This document shows, one piece after another, positions 43,341 through 53,300 of a stretch of DNA of 64,000 bases. The DNA lies in contig CAWDNS010000002.1 of NCBI GenBank assembly GCA_963803775.1, positions 1-64,000 on the forward strand. The letters run 5' to 3'. Within the stretch, counting starts at the first letter, position 1. Every line of letters begins with the position of its first letter. The DNA comes from JABCZH01 sp963803775 (lineage in GTDB: Bacteria > Acidobacteriota > Terriglobia > Terriglobales > Acidobacteriaceae). The translations under genes and the position numbers were made by a program. The notes beneath the pieces were generated by a model. The model was given only the letters and a program-made list of their open reading frames with translations. It searched no databases and had not been told where the DNA came from.

Positions 43341-44456
43341 ATGCTGCCCACTCCTTTAGCGCTGATTGCCGAGATCACCCACCGCTGCCCACTGCACTGC
43401 GTATATTGTTCGAATCCACTTGAAATGCAGAAGGCCGCCGTCGAACTTCCAACCGAAGACTGGTTGCGAGTGTTTCGCGAAGCCGCTAAGCTCGGAGTTC
43501 TACACCTGCACTTGACTGGCGGCGAGCCGCTGGCACGTACGGACCTTAGGGAGTTGATCGTTGGCGCGCGTGCACCCGGACTTTACGTGAACCTGATCAC
43601 CTCCGGGATCGGACTCACCGAGCCGCGACTGGCGGCGCTGGTGGAAGCAGGTCTCGAGCACATTCAACTCAGCTTTCAAGATTCGCGGGAAGCTGAGGCG
43701 AACGAATTCGCAGGCACTCGTACGCATGCGCTCAAACTGCAACTGTCGCGGATCATTCGAAAATTCAAGATTGCCTTCACGGTGAATGTTGTCGTCCACC
43801 GGCAGAATCTCGACCACCTCCCTGACATCATCGCCATGGGTGAAGAGCTTGGTCCCGACCGCCTGGAGATCGCGAACGTTCAATATTACGGATGGGCGTT
43901 GCGCAACCGCGACTTGCTGCTTCCCACCCGGCAGCAAGTGGAACAGTCGCAACGCACGGTGGCGGAAGCCGAGGAACGGTTGCGCGGCCGCATGCGGATC
44001 GACTTTACAGCTCCTGATTACTACGCGCGCTATCCCAAAGCCTGTATGGGCGGGTGGGGACGCCGGTTGCTGCTGCTTGATCCCGCGGGGCAAGTGCTTC
44101 CCTGCCATGCTGCGGGCGTGATTCCCGGCATGCAATTTGACAACGTTCGCGAACACTCGCTCGACTGGATCTGGCGCGAGTCCGAGGCCTTTCAACGCTT
44201 TCGCGGAGAGGATTGGATGCCTGAACCCTGCCGCAGCTGCGACCGGCGCACCGAAGACTTCGGAGGCTGCCGGTGTCAGGCCTTTCTGCTGACCGGCGAT
44301 GCGGCGGCAACCGATCCAGTGTGCACGCTAGCGCCCACTCATAACATTGTGGAGCAGGCGCTGAAGCAGATTAGTTCCGATGGGGTTCTCCCTACGATTC
44401 CGACCTTGCCCGCCAACTGGATTTACCGCCCGAATCCAGGTGCTGCATCTGACTAA
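43341..44456 (+). CDS. pqqE: PQQ biosynthesis radical SAM enzyme PqqE
   Basis: PqqE cross-links Glu and Tyr in the PqqA peptide. The 371-residue protein has the radical-SAM CxxxCxxC motif (RCPLHCVYCSNP, near residue 15) and a SPASM domain with auxiliary Fe-S cysteines (ACMGGWGRRLLLLDPAGQVL, PCHAAGV, EPCRSCDRRTEDFGGCRC). Two more cysteines close the domain (DPVCTLAP). The order C-D-E and the tight spacing support the pathway. Confidence 0.96.
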   Translation: MLPTPLALIAEITHRCPLHCVYCSNPLEMQKAAVELPTEDWLRVFREAAKLGVLHLHLTGGEPLARTDLRELIVGARAPGLYVNLITSGIGLTEPRLAALVEAGLEHIQLSFQDSREAEANEFAGTRTHALKLQLSRIIRKFKIAFTVNVVVHRQNLDHLPDIIAMGEELGPDRLEIANVQYYGWALRNRDLLLPTRQQVEQSQRTVAEAEERLRGRMRIDFTAPDYYARYPKACMGGWGRRLLLLDPAGQVLPCHAAGVIPGMQFDNVREHSLDWIWRESEAFQRFRGEDWMPEPCRSCDRRTEDFGGCRCQAFLLTGDAAATDPVCTLAPTHNIVEQALKQISSDGVLPTIPTLPANWIYRPNPGAASD

Positions 44457-44500
44457 ACCCATTCATCACAGAGGACGCAGGGGCGCACTGAGAAACACCC
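44457..44500. repeat. CACAGAGG-type repeat after pqqE
   Basis: The sequence tcacagaggacgcaggggcg followed by cactgagaa lies just after pqqE and matches the dispersed repeat family seen near 13530, 39488 and 41170. It is a short degenerate copy. Confidence 0.4.
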
Positions 44501-44530
44501 AAAGTTTCTATCTGTTTGGGAAGCTTGCGT

Positions 44531-45955
44531 CTACGGGGGAGTAATCAGACGCACGGGTATGGGCGACGCACCGTTTCCGCCAATCGCCGGCGCGATGCCG
44601 TTCGGAGTCGTGCTGCAACCGATCACGTTGAGCACGGTGATATTGACGTCACCATGGTGACCTTTATTGCCACCGGGATCCAGGTCGTCCACTGAATTCA
44701 CGAAGGCCTGTAGGAATCCAACGACCGTCACCAAGTCGGGTGGTGTGGTGGAAATTTGCGATGTAGTGTCGAGGATGGGTATGGTGACGATCGAGCTACT
44801 GGTGGAAACGAAGTTGCCGGTCTGCGGCCCGCTGCCCGCCACGATCTTAGGCGGGCCATTGGGAAAGGGGGCCGTCTTCCAATCAAGACTGTCTTGTCCT
44901 TGTCCAGATTGTTCAGCAGAAGCATGTATGAGGCATTCTGTTCCCTGAGCAAGATCGCTGGTTGCATCTCCTGGCCACGCTGGATTAAGCGTCTGGGTCC
45001 AGCTGGCGTTCGTCGTGTTGCCCCCGCAAGTGTAGTAAGTGACATGGCAACACTCGATAGCTGCCTTGTCAGTCGGGTCGTTTCCCCCTCCGCAGGGAGC
45101 AGCCGTGGAGGAAGGACAAATGTCCACACCGTTGGCCGGAGGTACGACTGCTGCGGGCACAAAGGAGACAAAAGGATTGCCATTGAACTGACCGGCTGTT
45201 GGGGGATTAGTGAAATTAGAACAGTCGTCACCGTTGCCTTTGCAGTCTGAGCTCAACCAGAACTGCTCTCCGATTAGGGGGATAATGGGGGGCGTCTCTA
45301 TCTGCCCCGTCCCAGGTGTGACGAACGGGACTGGGACGCCAGGGGTCGAATAAATCGGGTCAGCGTTTCCAATCAGCCACGGCTTTACGCACGAGGTCTG
45401 AATCGGAGTAAAGTTCTGCTGGTTGGAGGGATTGTAAGCTTCAGCGGTCGCGCTGGCACTCGCAATGGCCGATCTTGAGCCCCAAATCCGGGCAAAAAAC
45501 GTCGGCAGGTTGGACTGCTGTAGACTCACCGTAATGTGCGGATTGGCGTTTCCCTGACTCCAATTGAAGGTTGGCGTGCCGACCAGCACTGGTGACGCGC
45601 CGGCAACCTGGTTGACCGGGGGGGTGGCGGAAACGATCGCTAGAATTGCCGCAGTGGCCATGCTTTGCGCCAGGACTTCCGCAGCGCCCACATTGCCATC
45701 TGAGGGCTGGAGCGTAGTAACGCCGGAATCCGCGATCGCTTTCGCGCCGACTAACGCCGCCGCATCTGCCGCGCGCTGAATTTCAGTGCTGGCCACGTAT
45801 AACGTGACCACATCAATCGCCAGCGCCGCCATGGCCAGCAGGCTAACAATCGAAATCGCCACTAACAGAATCGTCTGGCCCCGTTCCCCGCGACGCCGGG
45901 CAGCGACCCCGCATTTCCCTGTGGACCTGAACGTCATCTGTTGAAGTTGCACCAT
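44531..45955 (-). CDS. TadG-like pilus-assembly or secreted protein
   Basis: The protein of about 474 residues has an N-terminal membrane helix (GQTILLVAISIVSLLAMAAL) followed by AIDVVTLYVASTEIQRAADA, the signature of TadG-type 'putative Flp pilus-assembly' N-terminal domains. The rest is secreted, rich in Asn, Pro, Thr and Cys, with several disulfide-like pairs (WLSSDCKGNGDDCSN, IECCHVTYYTC). No other tad gene is present, so it is an orphan. The ATG at 45955 or a start at 45970 is uncertain. Function is unknown. Confidence 0.7.
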   Translation of the reverse strand: MVQLQQMTFRSTGKCGVAARRRGERGQTILLVAISIVSLLAMAALAIDVVTLYVASTEIQRAADAAALVGAKAIADSGVTTLQPSDGNVGAAEVLAQSMATAAILAIVSATPPVNQVAGASPVLVGTPTFNWSQGNANPHITVSLQQSNLPTFFARIWGSRSAIASASATAEAYNPSNQQNFTPIQTSCVKPWLIGNADPIYSTPGVPVPFVTPGTGQIETPPIIPLIGEQFWLSSDCKGNGDDCSNFTNPPTAGQFNGNPFVSFVPAAVVPPANGVDICPSSTAAPCGGGNDPTDKAAIECCHVTYYTCGGNTTNASWTQTLNPAWPGDATSDLAQGTECLIHASAEQSGQGQDSLDWKTAPFPNGPPKIVAGSGPQTGNFVSTSSSIVTIPILDTTSQISTTPPDLVTVVGFLQAFVNSVDDLDPGGNKGHHGDVNITVLNVIGCSTTPNGIAPAIGGNGASPIPVRLITPP

Positions 45956-46100
45956 AGGCGCAAAACCCAATCCAGCCCCTGGCTTCGGATTTTACGGGAT
46001 TCCGTCTCCGTATCCAAACTTCGGTGCTTGAAGTGTTCGCAGATTGCCAACACAAGATCACAAAGAGAATTTAAACTTGAGATTAGAATCTTGCCCGATT

Positions 46101-46643
46101 ATGAGTCAGGAAGCTGAAAACGTGCCACCGTCCGTAGCCGCCGTTGACCAGCCCAGCTGGTATGCGATTCGCACTCGTTCCCGCCATGAGAAAGTCGTCG
46201 CTAAACAGTTCGAGGGTCTGGAGATCGAATACTTCCTGCCTTTGGTCAGCCAGATGCACAAATGGTCAACCGGATTGCGCCAGGTGGAAATGCCGCTGTT
46301 CCCCGGCTATGCTTTCGTGCGACTCGTTTATTCGCCGGACCAGCGCATGCGAGTGCTGCGCACTCATGGAGTGGTTGACTTTGTGGGCACACTGGGCCGG
46401 AGTGATCCCATCCCTGACAAGCAAATCGAAGATGTGAAGATGTTGTTGAGCAACAAAGTATCCTTCAAGAATTCGGCTGCGCTACGGGTGGGACAGAAGA
46501 TACGGGTGCGGGGCGGCTCCATCGACGGCGTGGAGGGCATCCTGACGGCAAAGCGAGGACAGCGCCGGCTGGTGATTTTTATCGAACCCATCCAGCGTTC
46601 ACTTTCCATTGATCTTGAAGGCTACGACGTGGAAGCAATCTAG
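46101..46643 (+). CDS. NusG-family transcription antiterminator (UpxY-like paralogue)
   Basis: The 180-residue protein has an N-terminal NGN domain (WYAIRTRSRHEKVVAKQFEG, VEMPLFPGYAFVRLVY) and a C-terminal KOW domain (VGQKIRVRGGSIDGVEGILT). Its short length and divergence suggest a specialised NusG paralogue of the UpxY/RfaH kind, which aid transcription through long operons such as polysaccharide clusters. No polysaccharide operon is seen next to it: it converges with the fabF-like gene. I chose the ATG at 46101 because the upstream in-frame start adds an unlikely N-terminus. Confidence 0.88.
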   Translation: MSQEAENVPPSVAAVDQPSWYAIRTRSRHEKVVAKQFEGLEIEYFLPLVSQMHKWSTGLRQVEMPLFPGYAFVRLVYSPDQRMRVLRTHGVVDFVGTLGRSDPIPDKQIEDVKMLLSNKVSFKNSAALRVGQKIRVRGGSIDGVEGILTAKRGQRRLVIFIEPIQRSLSIDLEGYDVEAI

Positions 46644-46660
46644 CAACCGCTGACTGTGAA

Positions 46661-47986
46661 TCACGCCAACCCGTTCTGGTAACGGCGGAATACCAACGAG
46701 GCATTGGTCCCGCCAAATCCAAAGGAGTTGGAGATCGCGTGTTGCAGAGCCATAAGGCGCGCTCGCCCGGGGACATAATCCAGATTGCAACCGTCGCCTG
46801 GCACGTTCAAGTTGGCCGTGGGCGGCACTACCTGATGATGGAGAGCAAGTGCCGTGACCCCCGCAGCAAAGGCGCCAGCTGCCCCCAGCAGATGTCCGGT
46901 CATGGACTTGGCGGAGCTGATGGCTAATTTGTGCGCATGCTCGCCAAACAGAGTTTCAATGGCCGCGCTCTCAGCCCGGTCACCGACGCCGGTGGAGGTC
47001 GCGTGTGCGCTTACATATTGAACATCGGATGGTTGGATTTCTGCGTCCTGAATCGCGTTGCGCATGGCGCGCAGGGCGCCGTTCCCGTCGCGCGGAACGC
47101 TGGTGAAGTGATAGGCATCAGCGGTCGCGGCATAGCCGACGATCTCAGCCAGAATATTGGCGCCGCGCTTTTTGGCATGTCCCATCTCTTCCAGCACTAG
47201 AACGCCAGCTCCTTCTCCAATGACAAATCCGTCCCGGTCCTTGTCCCAGGGACGGGAGGCTTCTTCAGGGCAATCATTGCGAGTGGAGAGCGCGCGCATA
47301 GCGCTGAATCCGCCCACTAACAGCGGGGTGATGGCGGCTTCCGAGGCGCCGCAGATCATTGCGTCCACTTGGCCCATCTGGATAAGACGATGGGAGTCAC
47401 CGATAGAGTGAGTTCCGGTGGCGCAGGCAGTCGCACCCGCAAGGTTCGGCCCGCGGGCCCCAGTGCGGAGGGAAATGAATCCCGAGGCTAGATTGACAAT
47501 CATCGATGGAATCAGAAAAGCGGAGATTCGGCCCGGCCCTCTTCCCAACAACTTGGCGTGCTCGCGTTCCAGGATTTCCAATCCTCCAACGCCGCTGCCC
47601 ACGCATACTCCAACCCGTTCCGCGCTACAGCAAGTTATTTTCAAACCCGATTGCCGGATAGCCATATCGCTGGCGGCAATGGCAAACTGCATGAAGCGAG
47701 CCATTCGCTTCACATCTTTACTGTCGAGGTATTGCCGCGGGTCAAAGCCCTGGACTTCGGCGGCTATTTTGGTGGGAAAATCCTGAGTGTTGAATTGAGT
47801 GATGCGGCGGCTTCCTGATTTACCCGCGAGGATTCCGTTCCAGGCTTCTTCAGTCGTCAGGCCCAGACTGCAAAGCAGACCAATACCGGTCACCACCACC
47901 CGGCGCAATTCGATCACACGGCCGCGCGCGTGTCCGTTGCCGTTCCCGTTGCCGTTCCCGTTGCCGTTGCCGTTCACGCTTTGCAT
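46661..47986 (-). CDS. Beta-ketoacyl-ACP synthase II-like protein with Gly-Asn repeat
   Basis: KAS-II enzymes condense malonyl-ACP with acyl-ACP in fatty acid synthesis. The 441-residue protein keeps the catalytic triad: Cys in TACATGTHSIGDS, His in SAHATSTGVGD and His in KSMTGHLLGAAG. It also has the closing FGFGGTNASLVF. It differs from housekeeping FabF by an N-terminal run of GN pairs (about seven), coded by a 6-bp microsatellite, before the usual RRVVVTGIGLL. It has no fab genes next to it, so it may be a second or special KAS. Confidence 0.9.
   Translation of the reverse strand: MQSVNGNGNGNGNGNGNGHARGRVIELRRVVVTGIGLLCSLGLTTEEAWNGILAGKSGSRRITQFNTQDFPTKIAAEVQGFDPRQYLDSKDVKRMARFMQFAIAASDMAIRQSGLKITCCSAERVGVCVGSGVGGLEILEREHAKLLGRGPGRISAFLIPSMIVNLASGFISLRTGARGPNLAGATACATGTHSIGDSHRLIQMGQVDAMICGASEAAITPLLVGGFSAMRALSTRNDCPEEASRPWDKDRDGFVIGEGAGVLVLEEMGHAKKRGANILAEIVGYAATADAYHFTSVPRDGNGALRAMRNAIQDAEIQPSDVQYVSAHATSTGVGDRAESAAIETLFGEHAHKLAISSAKSMTGHLLGAAGAFAAGVTALALHHQVVPPTANLNVPGDGCNLDYVPGRARLMALQHAISNSFGFGGTNASLVFRRYQNGLA
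47937..47977 (-). repeat. 6-bp microsatellite in the fabF-like gene
   Basis: About seven copies of a six-base unit (ggcaac or gggaac on the coding strand) code for the Gly-Asn run at the N-terminus. Slippage in multiples of six would keep the frame and change only the length of the tail. Confidence 0.8.
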
Positions 47987-48434
47987 GCGGTGCTTCTCTC
48001 GCTCGCTGTCAACAAACCATCTGGCGAAATATCGTGGCCGCGTTTCATCCTGTTATCCTGTGCCGGCAAACTAGCGGACACAGGCATCCGCGTGCCTGCA
48101 CAAACATCTGTTCTGGGGGACCATCTAAAAGCCGCAGAGTCGGTGCGTGGGCTGACGCCGGGTTGGGTTTCGCTGGGACCCGAACGGCCGCAGGGCGAAT
48201 CGCTGATCCCAGTCTACACTGCAATTAATTGTAAGCAATGGAACTAAGGTGCCTACTGCCAATAGAGTCGTTTGGCTCATCCGCCGGCAACGGTATCCGT
48301 GTTAAGGACAGGAACGCTGCGGGGTCAGATGTGCAGAAGCCTGCAATAGCAGCGTCCACTTCCATGCTAGGGCGATTTGATGTCTTCTCCTATCAGTGGC
48401 TTAGGTTTGTGCATGTCTGGCAGCAGAAATGCCG
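47987..48434. other. Intergenic region between the fabF-like gene and the small coil protein
   Basis: About 450 bp without a convincing gene. Open frames exist (for example at 47930-48247) but run antisense to the fabF start and have no protein-like features. No structural RNA was recognised. Its downstream end holds the promoter listed below. Confidence 0.35.
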
Positions 48435-48463
48435 TTGGTTTGCCAGGCGGTTTTCGCTATATA
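48435..48463 (+). promoter_or_regulatory. Sigma-70-type promoter of the small coil protein
   Basis: TTGGTT (48435-48440) and TATATA (48458-48463) are separated by exactly 17 bases, with the start 34 bases downstream. This is among the best -35/-10 pairs in the window. Confidence 0.55.
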
Positions 48464-48497
48464 GTGCTTTGGACTGCCAAATTGGGGAGGAGTTTAC

Positions 48498-48803
48498 TTG
48501 CCTGACGGCTTTCAATCTCCGTTCGATAACATTGAAAATGCTCAGGATTATCTCGTCTTGTTAAGCGAGGCGATCGAGGAAGCCCGGCAGAATGTTGCGG
48601 CAGATTTGCTGACGGAAGCCAATGCAAAATTGCCACGGCGCTTGGAGGCAGTTCGACTCGCACTGTACAAGCTCGAGAAGCTGGAACAACATACTAAGGT
48701 CAGCCGCCGTCTGCTGAATGATCTGCGTACGTTACGACGGCTTCTATTTGAGGAAAGAACAGAAGCAGAAACCTCCAAGCCAGTGGTCGATCACAAGCGC
48801 TGA
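48498..48803 (+). CDS. Small helical protein, unknown function
   Basis: The 101-residue protein starts at TTG (48498) with a very strong site (ggaggag, 5 bases upstream). The sequence is helical and coiled-coil-like (NVAADLLTEANAKLPRRLEA, LYKLEKLEQHTKVSRRLLND, LRTLRRLLFEERTEAETSKP). The strong signals favour real expression. No family is recognised. Confidence 0.65.
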   Translation: MPDGFQSPFDNIENAQDYLVLLSEAIEEARQNVAADLLTEANAKLPRRLEAVRLALYKLEKLEQHTKVSRRLLNDLRTLRRLLFEERTEAETSKPVVDHKR

Positions 48804-48818
48804 CCAGCCTCGCCGCTC

Positions 48819-49934
48819 TTACTGCAAGGTCACCAATACCTGGATAATGCCCTTCCCTTCGCTCAGCGGCTCCAAAGCTTTTCCTACTACCGCACCCAAC
48901 ATGCGATTGCGCTCGGTACCCTTCATGGCGTGACCAGGAGTGGAAGACGTTACCAGCAAGTCCCCAGGAAAAATCGGGCCATTTTCCGCGCTCACCTTGC
49001 AGGGGACAATTCCGACAATCGCCAAGGGAATCTCGTTGGCGACATTTTCCGCCATCAAGTGCGGTGTGGCCAACACGCCCGGCTTCGTGGAATAGATCCC
49101 GGCAACCAGAGTGGAATAAGGTTCAGTAGCCAGTGTGAGTTGGCGGGTTGACCCTCGATCCACTACCATCAAGTCTCCCGGCTCGCGGTGCCCTTCACTG
49201 GCTGCTATGGCCACGGATTCCGCGAAGTCCGCTCCGCCGGTCTGCGTGCCACCGTCGAAGTAACCCTTGCCGGCGCCGTCGACGCGGAACTTGTGCACTC
49301 CGCTCACCGCGCCCACCAGCAGGTTGCCAGCCGCGGAGTTGTCAAAGTAACCCGCAATGCCGAGGCTCCCGCTGGTAGTGCCAGTTACGCCGATGTAATT
49401 GACCGACTGACCTAGAACCCCGCTGCCCGTGGAAGAAGCGCTAATTCCAATCACACCGCTGCCGCTGCCTGTAGTGCCGTTGAAAACCCCCATCACTCCG
49501 CTGGCATTCCCACCCTCGCCGCTCTTGGCATCGCTGATGCCCTCGACTCCAATTCCGCCAGGACTGACAGTAATGCCGACTGTCCCGATGGGAGCGCCCG
49601 TGGTTGCACTTGCCGAGCCATAGACTCCCACGCCCAATTGACCGCTGCTCAGTCCGGCCACGCCGACGGGCATCGAACTTTGAGACGTGGACTTATTGCT
49701 GCCGATCACCGCTTCACCCCCGCTACTGGTTGTGCTGACGAAGAAACGGGCCTGCGCGGACGTACCGCCGATCCCCACATTGGATCCGCTCTGGGTAATC
49801 GCGGAATTGCCCAATGAAGTTTTGCTAGTCCAAATGGGAATAGTGTTGGTCGTTCCAGATCCGGTGACCTGCGCATGGGCGACTGAAGTACAGAATGAGG
49901 CAACCAGAAACATTCCGGCAAGTGTGCGGTTCAT
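48819..49934 (-). CDS. Secreted beta-structured protein (tail-fibre-like repeats), unknown function
   Basis: This 371-residue protein has a signal peptide (LAGMFLVASFCTSVAHAQ) and long Gly/Ser/Thr/Val-rich repeats (NVGIGGTSAQARFFVSTTSS, GVAGLSSGQLGVGVYGSASA, GVMGVFNGTTGSGSGVIGIS) that suggest stacked beta strands, as in fibre or shaft proteins. The C-terminal 130 residues (GGADFAESVAIAASEGHREP, PGDLMVVDRGSTRQLTLATE, IPLAIVGIVPCKVSAENGPI) look like a compact domain found on such fibres, possibly a processing module. gggggag precedes the start. Confidence 0.6.
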   Translation of the reverse strand: MNRTLAGMFLVASFCTSVAHAQVTGSGTTNTIPIWTSKTSLGNSAITQSGSNVGIGGTSAQARFFVSTTSSGGEAVIGSNKSTSQSSMPVGVAGLSSGQLGVGVYGSASATTGAPIGTVGITVSPGGIGVEGISDAKSGEGGNASGVMGVFNGTTGSGSGVIGISASSTGSGVLGQSVNYIGVTGTTSGSLGIAGYFDNSAAGNLLVGAVSGVHKFRVDGAGKGYFDGGTQTGGADFAESVAIAASEGHREPGDLMVVDRGSTRQLTLATEPYSTLVAGIYSTKPGVLATPHLMAENVANEIPLAIVGIVPCKVSAENGPIFPGDLLVTSSTPGHAMKGTERNRMLGAVVGKALEPLSEGKGIIQVLVTLQ

Positions 49935-50328
49935 AAGCTCCCCCTGTGATGTACTAAAACAGGCGTCAGCTTCCCAAAGAAATGGGAGTTAGGCGGACGC
50001 GATATCCGCGCCCGCGCTACGCAGCGCCAGCAGTTTTGATGCTACTTACATACCTCTTTGGGGGAGGGATGCGGGCCTCCATCGAAAAACGCTTCTCAAG
50101 AGCGCCGGCGACAATTTGATCTGCATTGAGCCTCGCTGTCAAGATGAAAGAAGTTTCCCACGTTCGATTCCGGGCTCCTGCGGTTAAGACGTTCTTGCGA
50201 GGCTGATGGGATGCCTCCAGCATCTGACCTATGAGACGAGAGCTAGGAGTCGAAGGACTCTAGTCCGGCAGATGCCGTTCTGTGCGTGAGATGCGGGGTC
50301 GTCGCAAGCGCGAGCGGTCGAACATGCG
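49935..50328. other. Intergenic region between two secreted-protein genes
   Basis: About 394 bp. A 68-codon minus-strand frame (50017-50223) has a plausible but unremarkable composition and no ribosome binding site. I see no RNA or repeat in it. Confidence 0.3.
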
Positions 50329-53300
50329 CTAGAAGGTCGTATCGTAATAAGTGGGGAAGGTGCCAGGCACGGTCGGAGGTGTGATCGCCGGATTACTTCG
50401 CCCTGCACTATTGATCGTATCGTCGGTCAGTGTGTTATCGAATCCAGCAATCGGAGAACTCGACAATAGGAAGTCGCTTGCTTGGCCGCTATTGCCAAAC
50501 CCAGGATTCACGCTGGCCGTCCCTTGAGGGTCTTCCTTCATCGGCAGTGGCTTTCCGTTCACCAGTGGAGTTCCGGTCTGCCACTGAGAGAACGTAAGAT
50601 AGGTATAGTCACTCGGGTTCTGATCGTTTAGACATGAGCTCGCCTGGTTTGGAGGGGGCGGATTGTTCATCACAAAGAACGCATTGGCGTAGCTGGCAAA
50701 TCCACCGTCGGTTCTCCAGTAAAGGTTCCCCTGAAAATTCTGGAATTGGCTGTAGGTCATACCGCAGGAATCGGCGCAACCGCTCACGGCGTGGAAGTTG
50801 TCGGTGTCGTCAAGATCGAAATAGAACAGATTGTGGGTGACCTTGACCTTGAGCGTGCTGGTACAGTTCTCTGGCCAGGGGTTCTGTTCCTCGAACATGG
50901 CCTTACGTGCATAGGCCACGATATTGTTGTTGAAGGTGTTAGCGGGCTGCCCCTCATGTGGTCCCTGGGTCATTGCTAGACCACTCACGCCGATGCGATA
51001 GAGAACATTGTTTTCCACATTCACACCCGCGGATTCAATGTCCAGGTATATCCCTTGAGCGCCGTACCCGGTTCCGGTTATGCCGGCATCGATAATCGCT
51101 GAATCGGTCACATCGTGGACAAGGTTGTTGAGGATCTGATCTCCCGTCCCGCTTCCCTTCGGCCCCCCGATGTTGTAGTAAAGCGCGCCGCCGTCCGAGG
51201 TGATGCCTTGCATCACATTCCAGATGTGGTTGTACTGGGTGACGATGTTAATCCCGTTCGCCGACTGGTTATATGAAAAACATCCGAAGTTGCAGATCGA
51301 AATGCCGGCATGATAGCCGTCGTTTATATCGTTGTGCTGAATCATGACATCGTGACCGTTCCCCATGGCCACGCCTTCTCCATCCGGAAACACCCGTGAA
51401 TACCCCTGCACAATGTTGTTCTGCACCGTCAACGATTGCGGTACATAGGGATACTGATCGCTACTTGCAATGGAGCGTCCGATACGGATGCCACTCGATC
51501 CCAGGTCATAGAATGCCGAGTTCTGAATGATGTCATTGATGGCTGGAGTGCCGCCGTTGCTCGCCGCCGAAGCGATCGTAATCGCCGAGCCTGACGTATT
51601 TCTCACCGTCACTCCATCGAATACCACGTTCTGGCAACTCTCACAATCAATGGCTTGCGGCACCGAAAGTTCTTCGTTGCTGCCGTTGTTGAACCCGCTC
51701 GCCGATGGAATGTAATTATCCATCTCAAAACTGATGCCGCTGAAAGTCACATAACTCAACTGGCTGGCGAAAATCAGACTTGCGCCTACGTAGTCCGTCG
51801 CCGGTGCTCCCGGAATCGCGCCCCCCAACTGCGGAATCACCACTGTATCTGTATTCGGATTCTCCATCGCATTGGCCAGGTAATTTAACGTCCAGGGAGA
51901 CGTGGAGCGATCCAGAAACCAGATCCCGGTCTGCCCGGCTGCCTGCGCCGCATTGAACGCGTCGCGGGTATTGTCCACCACGTAGCGATGTCCCGCCGCA
52001 GGACCAAAGAAGTCATATTGCGAAGCGGAGCTGGATTGTGTGGCCCCGGTCAGGTAAATGACATGCGCAGCGGTGTCCACACAGCTGACGCGCATCACAT
52101 CCGCCGTAAAGGCATCGAACAGGGTGAGTTCGATATCGCCGGATGGATATTTGCCCGAAGGCGGAGCATTGCAAGGATTGCCGCTGGGAGGATTTAAATT
52201 AACCCAGTTGGCAATCGGGTCCGCGGGGTTGTATTGAAAGCGGTCCATGCATTTGGACTGGGTCCCATTGGTATATGCTGGACAATTGGCATTAGGGCCG
52301 GTGGGCGGGACTTCCGCCGCCACCCGTAGAAACGTTCCCAGATTGCACTGCGAAGTGCTGACAATTTGCTGGTTCCGGCTGGAGATACAGGACCCGCCAC
52401 TCATGTAGTAGCCGGTCCCGGCTGCCGCGGATTCCAATCGCGAACGTAGCCGCCGCTCACCGTTGTAAAACAGATACTCGAAGGGCAGTGGGTTGGCCGC
52501 CAGTTGCACTTGCCAGAGCGTACCTGACACTTGAGTCCAGCCGGAAACCGGTATGCCTCCATTCACCACCGGAACTTCATCCGGATAATTCTCCCAGGTG
52601 ACCGAGGCTGCTGCCGTACCGGAATCGTTCGCGGTGAAGTTCAAGGTTCCCGGATTCGTGGGACTCAACGGAAGATAGTACGTACCCTCCCGCACCATCA
52701 CCACCGTTGCAGAAGTGGGGTGGTTTTGCAGGACGCTCTCAACGGCGATCTGCGCTCGGGCAAGTGAAGCAAAGGGACCATCCGTGCTACTGAGGTTGGG
52801 GCAGTCGAGCGTACCTGACCAGGAATCGTTGCCGTTCGTGGCAACGTAGAAGTTGGCAACCCCGTGGCCGCCACTGCATCCTGATGTCCCAACGAAATTA
52901 ACTCCATTGACATTGGCCGAGCTAACCACGGCATTCTGAGTGTACGGCGTGAAGACGATTCCAGTCTTAGCCGGCGTCACTGTGTACGAGCCACTTGCCA
53001 GGCCACTGAACACGTAGTTACCAGAATCGTCCGCGGTGGTGGTCCCATTACTTGCGCCATTCAAAGAGACGGTTGCATTGCTACCGCCTCCCGCTGGCGT
53101 AATTGTGCCCTGAATACTCCACAACTGCGAAGGAGCATTGCCGAAATCCATGCCGGTCACGTTAGCGCTACTCACGGTAATGGTTTGCTTTGAAGGGCTG
53201 AAGACAAAACCGGTCTTGGCGGGCGTGATGGTGTACGTGCCATTCGCCAGTCCGGAGAATGTGTAGTTGCCGGCAGCGTCAGCCGTGGCATTTCCCTTGG

